Positions 32,999-41,207 of a stretch of DNA of 64,000 bases are shown one piece after another. The notes beneath the pieces are model-generated. The model was given only the letters and a program-made list of their open reading frames with translations, was not told where the DNA came from and searched no databases. Within the stretch, counting starts at the first letter, position 1. The number at the start of each line of letters is the position of its first letter. Where the stretch lies: NCBI GenBank assembly GCA_035286125.1, contig JAYKIS010000075.1, positions 1-64,000 of the forward strand. The letters run 5' to 3'. The translations under genes were made by a program, and so were the position numbers. The DNA comes from VGJW01 sp035286125 (GTDB lineage Bacteria; Cyanobacteriota; Sericytochromatia; S15B-MN24; VGJW01).

Positions 32999-33613
32999 AT
33001 GACGTTCTCTCCCTCGCTGCCTGCTCTCGAGGCCGCCCACGGGCGTGTTTCGCATCGTGCCTTCCAGCCCGGTCCCCTGCCACGCGAAAGGGTCGAAGAG
33101 TTGCTCGCCGCCGTCGCGCAGGCGCCCTCGGCCTACAACATCCAGCCGTGGCGTTTCGTGGTCGTCAGCGACCCCGAACTCAAGGATCGCCTCGCGGAAG
33201 CCGCTTTCGGCCAGCCTCAGGTTCGCTCGGCCCCGGCCGTGATTGTCGTGACGACCGACATGGGGGACGTCATGGCTCATCTCGACGAGATTGCCAACCC
33301 CGCTGTCGGCGAGATCGGACAACAGGAGTTCGTCGCCCGTGTCCGCGGTGCCTACGGGAACTTGCCGGCTGACGCCCTGGAAACACTTGGTGCGAGCCAG
33401 GGCGGCATCGCGCTCGGTTACCTCCTGCTGCTTGCGGCCAGCCTTGGCTTGGGGACATCCCCGATGCTCGGGTTCGATCCGGCCAAGGTCCGGGGCTTGC
33501 TCGGCCTGGCCGACCACGTGCGGATTCCGGCGCTGGTGGCCATCGGTCTGCCGACGGACGCGGGCATGCCCCGGCACCGGCACGCGCTGGATCGCATCGT
33601 GAGCTGGCGCTAG
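32999..33613 (+). CDS. Nitroreductase family protein
   Basis: FMN-dependent oxidoreductase of 204 residues. The N-terminal SHRAFQPGPLPRERVEELL and QAPSAYNIQPWRFVVV carry the FMN-phosphate-binding pattern of the nitroreductase family, and GIALGYLLLLAASLGLGTSPM the dimer helix. GGAGG lies upstream of ATG 32999. Substrates may be nitro compounds or quinones. The 164-base gap to the divergent lipoprotein must hold both promoters, but no clear boxes were seen. Confidence 0.9.
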   Translation: MTFSPSLPALEAAHGRVSHRAFQPGPLPRERVEELLAAVAQAPSAYNIQPWRFVVVSDPELKDRLAEAAFGQPQVRSAPAVIVVTTDMGDVMAHLDEIANPAVGEIGQQEFVARVRGAYGNLPADALETLGASQGGIALGYLLLLAASLGLGTSPMLGFDPAKVRGLLGLADHVRIPALVAIGLPTDAGMPRHRHALDRIVSWR

Positions 33614-33668
33614 ACGCAGGGTCGCCGGGCCGCGGCCTCCGGCTTCACACCGGGGCATGTTTTCGCAA

Positions 33669-33706
33669 CTTGAAATCTTTCCCGGGTACATCTCCTGTGG
33701 GCGATG
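33669..33706 (+). promoter_or_regulatory. Upstream motif shared with the M48 peptidase gene
   Basis: CTTGAAATCTT at 33669-33679, then 22 bases, then CGATG. The spacing and 11-mer are the same as at 28645. It lies 25 bases before the start codon at its 3' end. See the finding on co-regulated signal-less proteins. Confidence 0.4.
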
Positions 33707-33730
33707 AAATAACCACGAGGTGAACCCGCC

Positions 33731-34969
33731 ATGTCCATTCAGTCCGTTGGCTCGACTCCCCAGGCTCCGCGCGCCGCTGCGACCACCAAGGTTGCAGAAA
33801 CCTACGTGCAGTCCTTCGGCATGGAGGACACGCCCGAGCAGCCCTCGCTGCCCGCGTTCTCCGATGAGGCCTCGGTCGTTCCTTCCGGGCAGGGTTCGTC
33901 CCTGTCGCTCGACGCCCCTGTTCCTGGCCGAGCCGGATCCGCGACCGATGCCTCGGCCGTCGTGGGAGACCTGCAGTCCCGGCATCCCGAGTTGCCTCGC
34001 GAGGTGGCCGGAGTCAACGTGGGAGGGGTCCTGCAGGACGTGCTCTCCGGCAAGGTCAGCCAGGACGACGCCCTTAAGAACATCTTCCCGCTCGAGCTGC
34101 GCCAGATCATCGAGCGTCTCCTGTTCGCGCTCAGGCAGAATCCGCCTGACCTGGCGGAAGCAGGCAAGGCCGTCAAGGCGCTTTGCGACTTCGCGGCGAA
34201 GCAGCAGGCGGTCGATGACTTCCTGAGCGGCAAGTCCAACTCCGTACCGCCCGAGATGATGGCCGAGCTGGAGCAGACCTTCGGGGAGTGGAACGGCATC
34301 GGCCGCAATGTCGAGCCGACCCAGGGCACGGGGCCACAGGGGGGTGCCCGCCTGCGTGCGGCCATTCAGGCCTACCAGAAGGGCGACATGGAGGCGGCCA
34401 AGTCCTCCTATGCTTCTGCCCAGCAGACGGTTTCCCCTGTTGCGCTGGACCTCGACGGCGACGGCAAGATCGGGACGACGGGCGTCTCGACCGCCAAGAA
34501 CCGGATCGACGGGCAGATGGGCAAGACCGTCTCCTTCGACATCGACGGGGACGGCGACAAGGACAACATCGAATGGATGGCCGGCCAGGACGGCCTGCTG
34601 GTCGATGACCGCGATGGCGGTGCGACTGCCGCGGCTCAGGGCGACGGCGAGATCGACGGCAAGCGCCTCTTCGGCGACGAGGGTGGCAAGTACGGCAGTG
34701 GTTACGACAAGATGCGCGCTCACGATGCCGACGGCGACGGTCGCCTCACCGGGACCGAACTCGAGGGCTTGAAGACCTGGGTCGATGCTGACGGCGACGC
34801 CCGCGTCGACGCCGGTGAGCTGAAGACCATGCAGGAGCTGGGCATCACCGAGTTGTCCGTCCAGAACCGTGCCGAGCTCAACGAGCGTGGCGAGACGCTT
34901 GACCGGGCCAGCATGGTCCGTAACGGCGAGCGCCAGATGACCGAGGACGTCTGGTTCGGCAAGAAGTAG
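33731..34969 (+). CDS. Calcium-binding protein with RTX-toxin-type EF-hand domain, no signal peptide
   Basis: Protein of 412 residues. The first 80 residues are Ser/Ala/Pro-rich and lack a signal. A helical middle (about 85-225) follows. The C-terminal 180 residues contain VALDLDGDGKIGTTG, FDIDGDGDKDN, AHDADGDGRLTGTELEG and VDADGDARVDAGEL, a chain of calcium loops of the kind seen in large RTX and hemolysin-type secreted proteins, but without nonapeptide RTX repeats. A hairpin terminator overlaps the gene end. Export would need a non-Sec route; no type I secretion genes are in the window. Confidence 0.8.
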   Translation: MSIQSVGSTPQAPRAAATTKVAETYVQSFGMEDTPEQPSLPAFSDEASVVPSGQGSSLSLDAPVPGRAGSATDASAVVGDLQSRHPELPREVAGVNVGGVLQDVLSGKVSQDDALKNIFPLELRQIIERLLFALRQNPPDLAEAGKAVKALCDFAAKQQAVDDFLSGKSNSVPPEMMAELEQTFGEWNGIGRNVEPTQGTGPQGGARLRAAIQAYQKGDMEAAKSSYASAQQTVSPVALDLDGDGKIGTTGVSTAKNRIDGQMGKTVSFDIDGDGDKDNIEWMAGQDGLLVDDRDGGATAAAQGDGEIDGKRLFGDEGGKYGSGYDKMRAHDADGDGRLTGTELEGLKTWVDADGDARVDAGELKTMQELGITELSVQNRAELNERGETLDRASMVRNGERQMTEDVWFGKK

Positions 34970-34998
34970 GGATGCGGGGGGATTATTCCCCCGCGTCC
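34970..34998. terminator. Bidirectional hairpin terminator between convergent genes
   Basis: GGATGCGGGGG at 34970-34980 pairs with CCCCCGCGTCC at 34988-34998 around the loop GATTATT. The stop codon of the minus-strand lipoprotein gene lies in the loop, so its last codons form half of the stem. Confidence 0.7.
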
Positions 34999-36122
34999 TG
35001 CGGCTCCGGCAAGACCATCTGAGGTCCGTCTCCAACGTTCGTGCGCCTGATGACGCTCCCCTTGGCCAGGTCCAGCGTCGTGACCTTGTCTTCCGCGAAG
35101 TTCGGCAGCCACGCCACGTTGCCCTCGATGGCCAGGCGCGAGGCCGACGAGTCACCCGTGTCGATGGTCCAGTCCCGTCGGGAATCTTTAAGGACGGTGC
35201 CGGAGGCGGGATCGAAACGGATGAGGCCCCGACCCTGGCTGCTGCCATCCGTGGCCGCGCCCAGACCAGCCCACGCCTTGCCGTCCCCGTCCGTGGCGAA
35301 CGAGGCGAGGCGTGCCTTGGCATCGATGCGTGCCACGACGTTGCCGTTGGCAGGGTCGATGATGGTGGCACCCGATTGGGTACCGACAACGATCTTCTTG
35401 CCAGGCAGGGTCGCGATGGCCCACGGCGTCTCGTCCGTGGGGAGGACGATGGGCGCCAGGAAGGCACCGGTGTCGATGTCGTAGACGTGGATGCCCGACC
35501 ACGTCGTCGTGGCGTTCCAGTCGGCGTCATAGGTGACGTCCGCAGCCGCGAGGTACAGGCGATTGTCGAGGCGTGTCACGCCGCCCTGGCTTTGGTGGCC
35601 GTCGGGCAAGTCGAGTGTACGAAGGGTGGTGCCGTCGCTCAGGCGCACCAGCAGGGCCTGCTTCCTGACGACGGAGGTGACGAGCACTTCGTCCGGCCGT
35701 GTCCCGATGACCTCCATCGGATTGAAGCCGACTTCCAGGCTGATCCTTCGGGCGACACGCGCGCCATCGGCCGGCCCCACGGCCAGCGTCGCATCCCCGG
35801 ATTCGACCGTAAGCAGGTTGCTGCCGATCCGGACGAGCTGGTTGGGGTAGAGGCCCGTCTCGAACAGGCGCGTGACCTCGCTCCCGCCGGGGGCCACGCG
35901 CTCGAGGGTGCGGGCGAGTCCGTTCATCACGAGGTAGCCGAGGTTTTCGGGCTGGATGGCCTGGGGCGTTCCATCGGGTTGCGGAGAGGCCTCGACGACC
36001 TTGCGTCCGGCCTCGTCCGTATTGACGGCCGTTGCTGGTCGCGCCGCCAGAAAGGCTTCGGGTATCGTGCAAGCGGTGACAAGCAGGGTCGTGGCTGCCA
36101 GGAGGGTGCGTTCGGTATTCAC
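34983..36122 (-). CDS. Beta-propeller lipoprotein in the BtuB transcript (possible BtuG-like B12-binding protein)
   Basis: Lipoprotein of 379 residues with the lipobox LVTAC. The mature part is built of repeated four-strand units of the YVTN/YncE type (IHVYDIDTGAFLAPIVL, GKKIVVGTQSGATIIDP, NVVARIDAKARLASFATDGDGKAWAG), enough for a propeller. The start is GTG 36122; the longer frame would overlap the receptor gene. It follows the BtuB-like gene by 31 bases and must share its riboswitch-controlled transcript. In Bacteroides, BtuG is a surface beta-propeller lipoprotein that captures B12 for BtuB. Similar function here is an inference from fold type and position. Confidence 0.75.
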   Translation of the reverse strand: MNTERTLLAATTLLVTACTIPEAFLAARPATAVNTDEAGRKVVEASPQPDGTPQAIQPENLGYLVMNGLARTLERVAPGGSEVTRLFETGLYPNQLVRIGSNLLTVESGDATLAVGPADGARVARRISLEVGFNPMEVIGTRPDEVLVTSVVRKQALLVRLSDGTTLRTLDLPDGHQSQGGVTRLDNRLYLAAADVTYDADWNATTTWSGIHVYDIDTGAFLAPIVLPTDETPWAIATLPGKKIVVGTQSGATIIDPANGNVVARIDAKARLASFATDGDGKAWAGLGAATDGSSQGRGLIRFDPASGTVLKDSRRDWTIDTGDSSASRLAIEGNVAWLPNFAEDKVTTLDLAKGSVIRRTNVGDGPQMVLPEPQDAGE

Positions 36123-36153
36123 GGTGAGTTGCCTTGGTGGTGTCGGGGGGGGG

Positions 36154-37947
36154 TCAATAGGTCCGGGACCAGGACAGGAGTCCACTCCTGCCGGGTGTCG
36201 GATAGCCGGGTTGGTAGACGGGCCGGCTGTCGGCCAGATCGTCCAGGTTGAGCGTCAGCACGCTTCCGTCGGGGGCTTGCCAGCCGAGCTGCAGGCCCAA
36301 AACCGTCGCCGGATCGAGTTGGCCGGTCTCGCTGGCCGTGCTGAAGCGGCGGCCCTGATGGTCCACGCGGAACGTGCCCCACCCGTCCGAGCCAGGTTGC
36401 CACGTCACGCTGCCACCGGCCACGTGGTCTGGCCGGAAGGGTAATTCCCGGCCTGCCGTCGCACCTGCGGATCCACCGTCCAGGGTTCGTGACCAGGTCT
36501 CGTGCAGCGCGATGGAGAGGCCGGGCATCGGGCGCCAGCCCAGCCTCGTCTCCAGACCCGCCCCCACGGTTCGGCCGATGTTGGCCGGTTGCCAGCGGCC
36601 ACCGGCAGCGGGTTGCCAGATGATGGTGTCGACGCCGACCCGGCTGAAGGCTGTCAGGTGGACGTCCCATGTCGCGTCCGGTTCCCAGTCGAGACCGAAT
36701 TCGTCCTGCCATGTCCGCTCGGGACGCAGGTCCGGGTTGCCTGCTGCGTCCGGACTGGATGGCCAATAGAGGTCGTTCAGGGTCGGGGCTCTGAGCGTCT
36801 GGCCACTGCGCCATCGCCACAGGACGCCGGGGCCTGGGGTCCACGAGAGGCCCAGCCTTGGCGATATCCCCCCTTGCTGCGCGAACTGCTCGAAACGCAC
36901 GGACGACACGCTGCTCCAGCCGTCGCCCAGATCCCAGAGGTCCTCGAGGAAGGCGGCTTGTTGCCAGCGGTCCGGAAACCGGGAGGCCTGGTGGTGGGTG
37001 GTCGTCAGGCCCGCATCGAGGACGTGTGCGCCGATTCCGGCCTGTTTTCGAAATCTGGCCTCGGTACTCCGGTAGCCGGTGGTGGAAACGGGTGGCCCGA
37101 AGACCCGTTCCGGATCCGCAAGCCGGGTCTCGCTGCCCTGCTGGGAGAGTTGCCACTCTTCTCCAAGGCCGCGTTCGTCCCGGGTGTCCCAAGTCAATGC
37201 AGCGAGCCAGCGGTTGTCGGTCTGGCTTGCGCGGGGGCTGGGTTGCCGGATGCTTCCGGGCAGTCCCTTGGCGAACTGTCCGCCTATCCACTGGACCAAC
37301 AGCCTGCCACCCGGTAGCGTGCGTTCGAGGTCGAAAGTGCCCTGCAACTGCTCGGTCCCGGCATTGGTGCGCAAACCGGCATCCCGGCCGTCGCGGGTGT
37401 AGGGGAAGGCGTTGGTGGCCCGCATCTGCCGCATGGACAGCCCGTGGCGTCCGTTCGCGTCGCGATCGGTGACCGTGAAGCCGAGCGCCTGTTCCCCGAG
37501 GGTGCCGACTCCGGCGTCCAGGCGCCGGACAGGCCGGCGTGCCGAGGTCAGCAGGACGACACCACCTGCAGCATCGGCACCGTAGGGGCCGGAACCCCCA
37601 CCTGCACGGATCTCGATGTCCTCGAGACCCTCGAGCGGGATGCTGCCCAGGTCCGCCTGGCCCAGGCGCGGGTCGTTCAGGCGGACGCCGTCCCGGACCA
37701 CGAGGACACCTTCGGCTCCGACGCCTCGCCACGAGGCCGTGGCCAGCGCTCCTGGCTCTCCGTAGCTGCGGATGGCGAGTCCCGCCTGGCGCCCCAGCAA
37801 CTCGCCCAACGTACGGGCACCCGAGCGGCGGATGGCCTCGGCCGTGATCCGGATCGTGCCTTGGGTCCGGTCTTCACGGCGGGGGCGATGGGCTGCGACG
37901 GTGACCTCGCCGAGGTCCGGCAGCTCCGGCGGGACAGCCAGCAGCAT
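36154..37947 (-). CDS. btuB: TonB-dependent outer membrane receptor, BtuB-like (vitamin B12)
   Basis: Outer-membrane receptor of 597 residues. The plug domain is clear (RTLGELLGRQAGLAIRSYG, RDGVRLNDPRLGQADLGSIP, YGADAAGGVVLLTS), and the remaining part forms beta-barrel strands to the C-terminus. LGEVTVAAHR near residue 12 looks like a TonB box. The cobalamin riboswitch upstream supports B12 as the ligand. A normal signal peptide is missing: only about 12 residues precede the TonB box, and the frame is closed by a stop within the riboswitch. A start-site problem or a sequence error should be considered. Confidence 0.85.
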   Translation of the reverse strand: MLLAVPPELPDLGEVTVAAHRPRREDRTQGTIRITAEAIRRSGARTLGELLGRQAGLAIRSYGEPGALATASWRGVGAEGVLVVRDGVRLNDPRLGQADLGSIPLEGLEDIEIRAGGGSGPYGADAAGGVVLLTSARRPVRRLDAGVGTLGEQALGFTVTDRDANGRHGLSMRQMRATNAFPYTRDGRDAGLRTNAGTEQLQGTFDLERTLPGGRLLVQWIGGQFAKGLPGSIRQPSPRASQTDNRWLAALTWDTRDERGLGEEWQLSQQGSETRLADPERVFGPPVSTTGYRSTEARFRKQAGIGAHVLDAGLTTTHHQASRFPDRWQQAAFLEDLWDLGDGWSSVSSVRFEQFAQQGGISPRLGLSWTPGPGVLWRWRSGQTLRAPTLNDLYWPSSPDAAGNPDLRPERTWQDEFGLDWEPDATWDVHLTAFSRVGVDTIIWQPAAGGRWQPANIGRTVGAGLETRLGWRPMPGLSIALHETWSRTLDGGSAGATAGRELPFRPDHVAGGSVTWQPGSDGWGTFRVDHQGRRFSTASETGQLDPATVLGLQLGWQAPDGSVLTLNLDDLADSRPVYQPGYPTPGRSGLLSWSRTY

Positions 37948-37986
37948 GGGGGTGCGCGGGTTCCTTGCCTCGAGGAGGGTCCGAGC

Positions 37987-38121
37987 GGGGGACAGGTCCT
38001 GATGCTGGTCGGGCTCGGGAAGGAAATCCCCATACCGTTGCGGGACAGCGCCGGCTTCTCACCGGACTTCACGCATCAGAGATCCCATGCTACCACGGGG
38101 TGAGTGGGGCAGCACCTTGGG
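37987..38121 (-). promoter_or_regulatory. Cobalamin riboswitch
   Basis: On the minus strand the core CCGGTGAGAAGCCGG is followed by GCTGTCCCGCAACGGTA, a close match to the conserved core of AdoCbl riboswitches. The B12 box (ATCAGGACCTGTCC) follows near 37989-38004, about 40 bases before the receptor start. A P2-like pairing of GGTGCTGCC with GTGGTAGCA frames the 5' part. It should switch off receptor expression when cobalamin is abundant. The exact ends are approximate. Confidence 0.85.
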
Positions 38122-38153
38122 CCCGGGACGCCGGAATGGTCCCTGAGGGAGCG

Positions 38154-38447
38154 TCAGCCCCCCCGGGCGCTCTTTCGGGTGGTCGCGGCGCCGAAGGCGC
38201 GGCCGTTCGGGATGTCGACCTGTGGTAGTTCGACCACCCCGCCGTCGTCCTTCAGGAACTTCTTGAGTCGCTTCCTGACAGCATCCCCGACGGCGTCGTC
38301 ATCGCGTGGCGTCGGAGGCGCCATGGGCGCTTCGGGGTCGGGCTGTTCCGCCTGCGGAGGAGCGGGTTCTTCCCCGTACTTCCGGAGCCGGCCTATGCTC
38401 TCGGCCAACCAGCCGGTTCCACCCAAGCCCTTGATGGGATCGAACAT
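38154..38447 (-). CDS. Small hypothetical protein upstream of the riboswitch
   Basis: Open frame of 97 codons with an amphipathic start (MFDPIKGLGGTGWLAESIGRL), a Pro/Glu-rich middle and a basic KRLKKFLKD helix. The ribosome site is weak and no family is recognised. Codon use resembles the neighbours. It ends 33 bases before the riboswitch. Moderate support only. Confidence 0.45.
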   Translation of the reverse strand: MFDPIKGLGGTGWLAESIGRLRKYGEEPAPPQAEQPDPEAPMAPPTPRDDDAVGDAVRKRLKKFLKDDGGVVELPQVDIPNGRAFGAATTRKSARGG

Positions 38448-38497
38448 ACGGGCGCTATACCCGCTGGCATGACGGGAAAGCGGTTTTCACGAAGTCT

Positions 38498-39313
38498 TCA
38501 GAAGTGGAGGTCCTTGTAGACGCCGCCTTGGGCATCGAGCCAACGCTCCCGCACGACATTGCCAAGCTCGTCGTAATGGAATTCCTGGCTGGCTGCAAGG
38601 CGATCCTTGGCCCCGCGCAATTCGACCCGCGCCAGCAGGCCCTGCTTGTTCCAGCTGTACTTCTGCCGGCTGGTCCGGTCCTTGCTCCCGCCAAGGTGCC
38701 ACGCCCGTTCGGTGACCCGGCCTTCCTTGTCGTAGGTGAACCGCAGCTCGCCCACAAGCTTGCCATCCGGTCCGCGCTCCGCCTGCACGGCAATTTCCCC
38801 GGCCTTGTCGTAGGTGTACTCGAGAATCTTGACCACATGCCCGTCGGCATCCTGCCAGGTCTCGGACGTGTTCTGCCCCTTGTCGTCGTACGCGGACACG
38901 ATGGAGTAGAAGAGCGCGCCGTTCTGGTCGTACTCCGCCCGCCAGACAAGCAGTCCCGAGACCTCGTCGTACCGGTAGCGGTGGTGATTGTCGATGCGCC
39001 CGTAACGGTCGATCCAGACGGAATCCCGCAGCCGATGCTCGTGCTCGTCATAACGGTAGACCCGATGACTGGGCTTGGTGAAGGTGCGTTCGAACTTCTC
39101 GAAGAACACGACCCGGCCCAGGGCATCGAGGTGGTGGGTCTGGTGCTCGTGGGGCACCTTGCCCTCGGGGTACTCGTCGATGCCCACGACCTTGCCGAAC
39201 CTGTCGATCTTGCCCGTGCGGTAGTGACGAGTCCGGACGACCTGGGCCTTGGCGGCGGCAATCAGGGCATCGGGGGCTTCGATGGTAATGGAGGAGGGAG
39301 CAGTTGCGGCCAT
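38498..39313 (-). CDS. YD-repeat (RHS-like) protein
   Basis: Protein of 271 residues with no signal peptide. It is made of tandem Tyr-Asp repeats (YRYDEHEHRL, YRYDEVSGLLVWR, YTYDKAGEIAVQ, FTYDKEGRVTERAW, FHYDELGNVVRERW), the pattern of RHS proteins, but lacks the C-terminal core of full-length RHS toxins. GGAG lies seven bases before ATG 39313; a longer frame upstream would overlap the radical SAM gene. It is 29 bases after that gene, suggesting one transcript. A cytosolic YD-repeat protein is unusual; its role is unknown. Confidence 0.8.
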   Translation of the reverse strand: MAATAPSSITIEAPDALIAAAKAQVVRTRHYRTGKIDRFGKVVGIDEYPEGKVPHEHQTHHLDALGRVVFFEKFERTFTKPSHRVYRYDEHEHRLRDSVWIDRYGRIDNHHRYRYDEVSGLLVWRAEYDQNGALFYSIVSAYDDKGQNTSETWQDADGHVVKILEYTYDKAGEIAVQAERGPDGKLVGELRFTYDKEGRVTERAWHLGGSKDRTSRQKYSWNKQGLLARVELRGAKDRLAASQEFHYDELGNVVRERWLDAQGGVYKDLHF

Positions 39314-39342
39314 GGGCGTCTCCGACGGTGGGGGGGAGTGGA

Positions 39343-41193
39343 CTAGTAGTACTGGCGTTCCGGGCGATCGTGGGTGCCGACCTTGCGGTCGCTGACCCAG
39401 GCGACACCGAAGCGTTGGACATACAGGTGCATGAACTCGCGGTAGCGCAGGTAGAACCACAGGCCGCGTCCATAGGCTTCCTCGCAGGACGAGGTGCAGC
39501 GCGCCATCATCTCGGCGAGCTCGTCATCCTTCATGCCTTCGTCGGTCCGGATGGTGTAGTGCGCGTTGGCCGAGAGTTCCTCGAAGCTCTCGTGGACCTC
39601 GAGGATGCCCTGCTGCTCGGCCTCTCGGTACAGCGCCGAGTGCCGTCCCAGCGTGAAGACCGATCGACCGTAGGAGTGGATGATGTCGGTATTGGCCCCG
39701 ATCATGTCGATGGTCGACTGGGCCTCTTCCCGGGTCTCGGTCGGGAAGCCGAAGAAGATGTAGGCAAAGTTCCAGATGCCGGCGTCCGCCGAACCCTTGA
39801 GGATGGGCAGGCGACGCTCGAAGGCCACGCCCTTCTTGATCAGTTCGTGGATACGCGGCGAGCCCGTCTCGACGCCCCACAGCACCAGCCGCAGCCCGGA
39901 CTGGTAGAGCAGTTGCATCAGTTCCGGGGTGAACCCGTTCTCGAGGCGTCCGTTCGAGAACCACGTGATGTCGAGTTTCTCGTCGATGAAGCGTTGTGCC
40001 ATTGCACGCATCATCGCGGGTCGTATGGCCTCGTCGATCAGCTGGAAGTGCCGGATACCGTAGGTGTCACGCAGGTGGCGGATTTCCTGGATCAGGCGAT
40101 CGAGGGACTTCTCGTCCTCCGTGACGCCCCAGAAGCTGTCGCAGAAGGAGCACAGGCCCCAGTAGCAACCCTTTCCTGCCTGAATCGTCAGCACAAGTTC
40201 GGGACTCAGATACTTGTCGAGCGGCAGGCCCTCCAGGTCCTGAATGCCGATGGCGTCCATCCTGGGCACCGGGCGGACGGGAGATACCCGCACATTGTCG
40301 GCTTCGCGGGCCTTGTGCAGCAAGTTGGGCACCTCGTCGAGGTCCCTTCCTTCGTGAACGGCGCGCGCCAGCAGCAGCATGGTGTGCTCGCCCTCGCCGA
40401 TGGCGACGCTGTCCGCGAACTTCTCGAAGAAGCGTGGACGGTTGGCAAGCGTATCCTTGACCCGCTCGAAGAAGTTGCCGCCGATGGTGATGTGCACGTC
40501 CGGTCCTGCGGCCTCGCGCAGCATGCGCGCCAGCGTCAGCCCGGGCAGCACCTGCGAGAACGCATTGATCGAGATGCCGATGACTTCGGGTTTCTCGGCC
40601 AGCATCGACGGGATGACCTCGGCATAGAACGCCGTGAACATGTTGTTGGCGGCGTCCTCGGTGTGGACGACCATGTTCTCGATCGTCATCAGGCAGTCCG
40701 GCTGTTCGAAGTAATTGAGCGCCAGGCGGGCCGGGTGATAGGGCATTGACACCGCCTGGCAGGCCAGGTCGAGCGTCTCGAGCGCATCAATCAGCAGATC
40801 GGGATTGTAGAAGCGCCTCGGGTCCCGCAGGGTCTCGACGGCATCGGCGATCTGGCGGGGCAGGGCCTCGAGCAGGTCGCCCTTGGCCGCCATGAACACC
40901 TCGATGGCCTTGGCCCGCTGCAGGTCGATGAGCACCTGCCGGTCCGTCTCGCCCAGCAGTTCCTTGAGCCGCGCCTCGACGCCCAGGTACTCCTGCATCA
41001 GGTGGAGGCGATTCCGCACCTCCGTCAGGTACTCGGGCTGGAAGATCCGATCGAACCACTCGATGTTGAGGTCGCGAACGACGGTTTCCACCCCGTTGCG
41101 GCGCAGGTGTCCCGCGATGCCCCTGAGGGCGAAGTGCGGGTTCTGCGCCGACCACTGGGGCGGGAACGCGAGCAGGACCTTGGGCGTCGACAC
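39343..41193 (-). CDS. B12-binding-type radical SAM protein
   Basis: Protein of 616 residues. The N-terminal part has the cobalamin-binding-domain pattern (VLLAFPPQWSAQNPHFALRG, PEVIGISINAFSQVLPGLTL, HITIGGNF). The iron-sulfur motif is CYWGLCSFC, CX4CX2C, a variant known among B12-type radical SAM enzymes, including some RiPP maturases, rather than the usual CX3CX2C. IRHFQLIDEAIRPAMM and LVLWGVETGSPRI are typical radical SAM strands. GTG 41193 has GGAAGG upstream. It lies 14 bases after the unknown gene at 41208 and precedes the YD-repeat gene. The reaction is unknown. Confidence 0.85.
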   Translation of the reverse strand: MSTPKVLLAFPPQWSAQNPHFALRGIAGHLRRNGVETVVRDLNIEWFDRIFQPEYLTEVRNRLHLMQEYLGVEARLKELLGETDRQVLIDLQRAKAIEVFMAAKGDLLEALPRQIADAVETLRDPRRFYNPDLLIDALETLDLACQAVSMPYHPARLALNYFEQPDCLMTIENMVVHTEDAANNMFTAFYAEVIPSMLAEKPEVIGISINAFSQVLPGLTLARMLREAAGPDVHITIGGNFFERVKDTLANRPRFFEKFADSVAIGEGEHTMLLLARAVHEGRDLDEVPNLLHKAREADNVRVSPVRPVPRMDAIGIQDLEGLPLDKYLSPELVLTIQAGKGCYWGLCSFCDSFWGVTEDEKSLDRLIQEIRHLRDTYGIRHFQLIDEAIRPAMMRAMAQRFIDEKLDITWFSNGRLENGFTPELMQLLYQSGLRLVLWGVETGSPRIHELIKKGVAFERRLPILKGSADAGIWNFAYIFFGFPTETREEAQSTIDMIGANTDIIHSYGRSVFTLGRHSALYREAEQQGILEVHESFEELSANAHYTIRTDEGMKDDELAEMMARCTSSCEEAYGRGLWFYLRYREFMHLYVQRFGVAWVSDRKVGTHDRPERQYY

Positions 41194-41207
41194 GGCGGGG
41201 AACCTTC

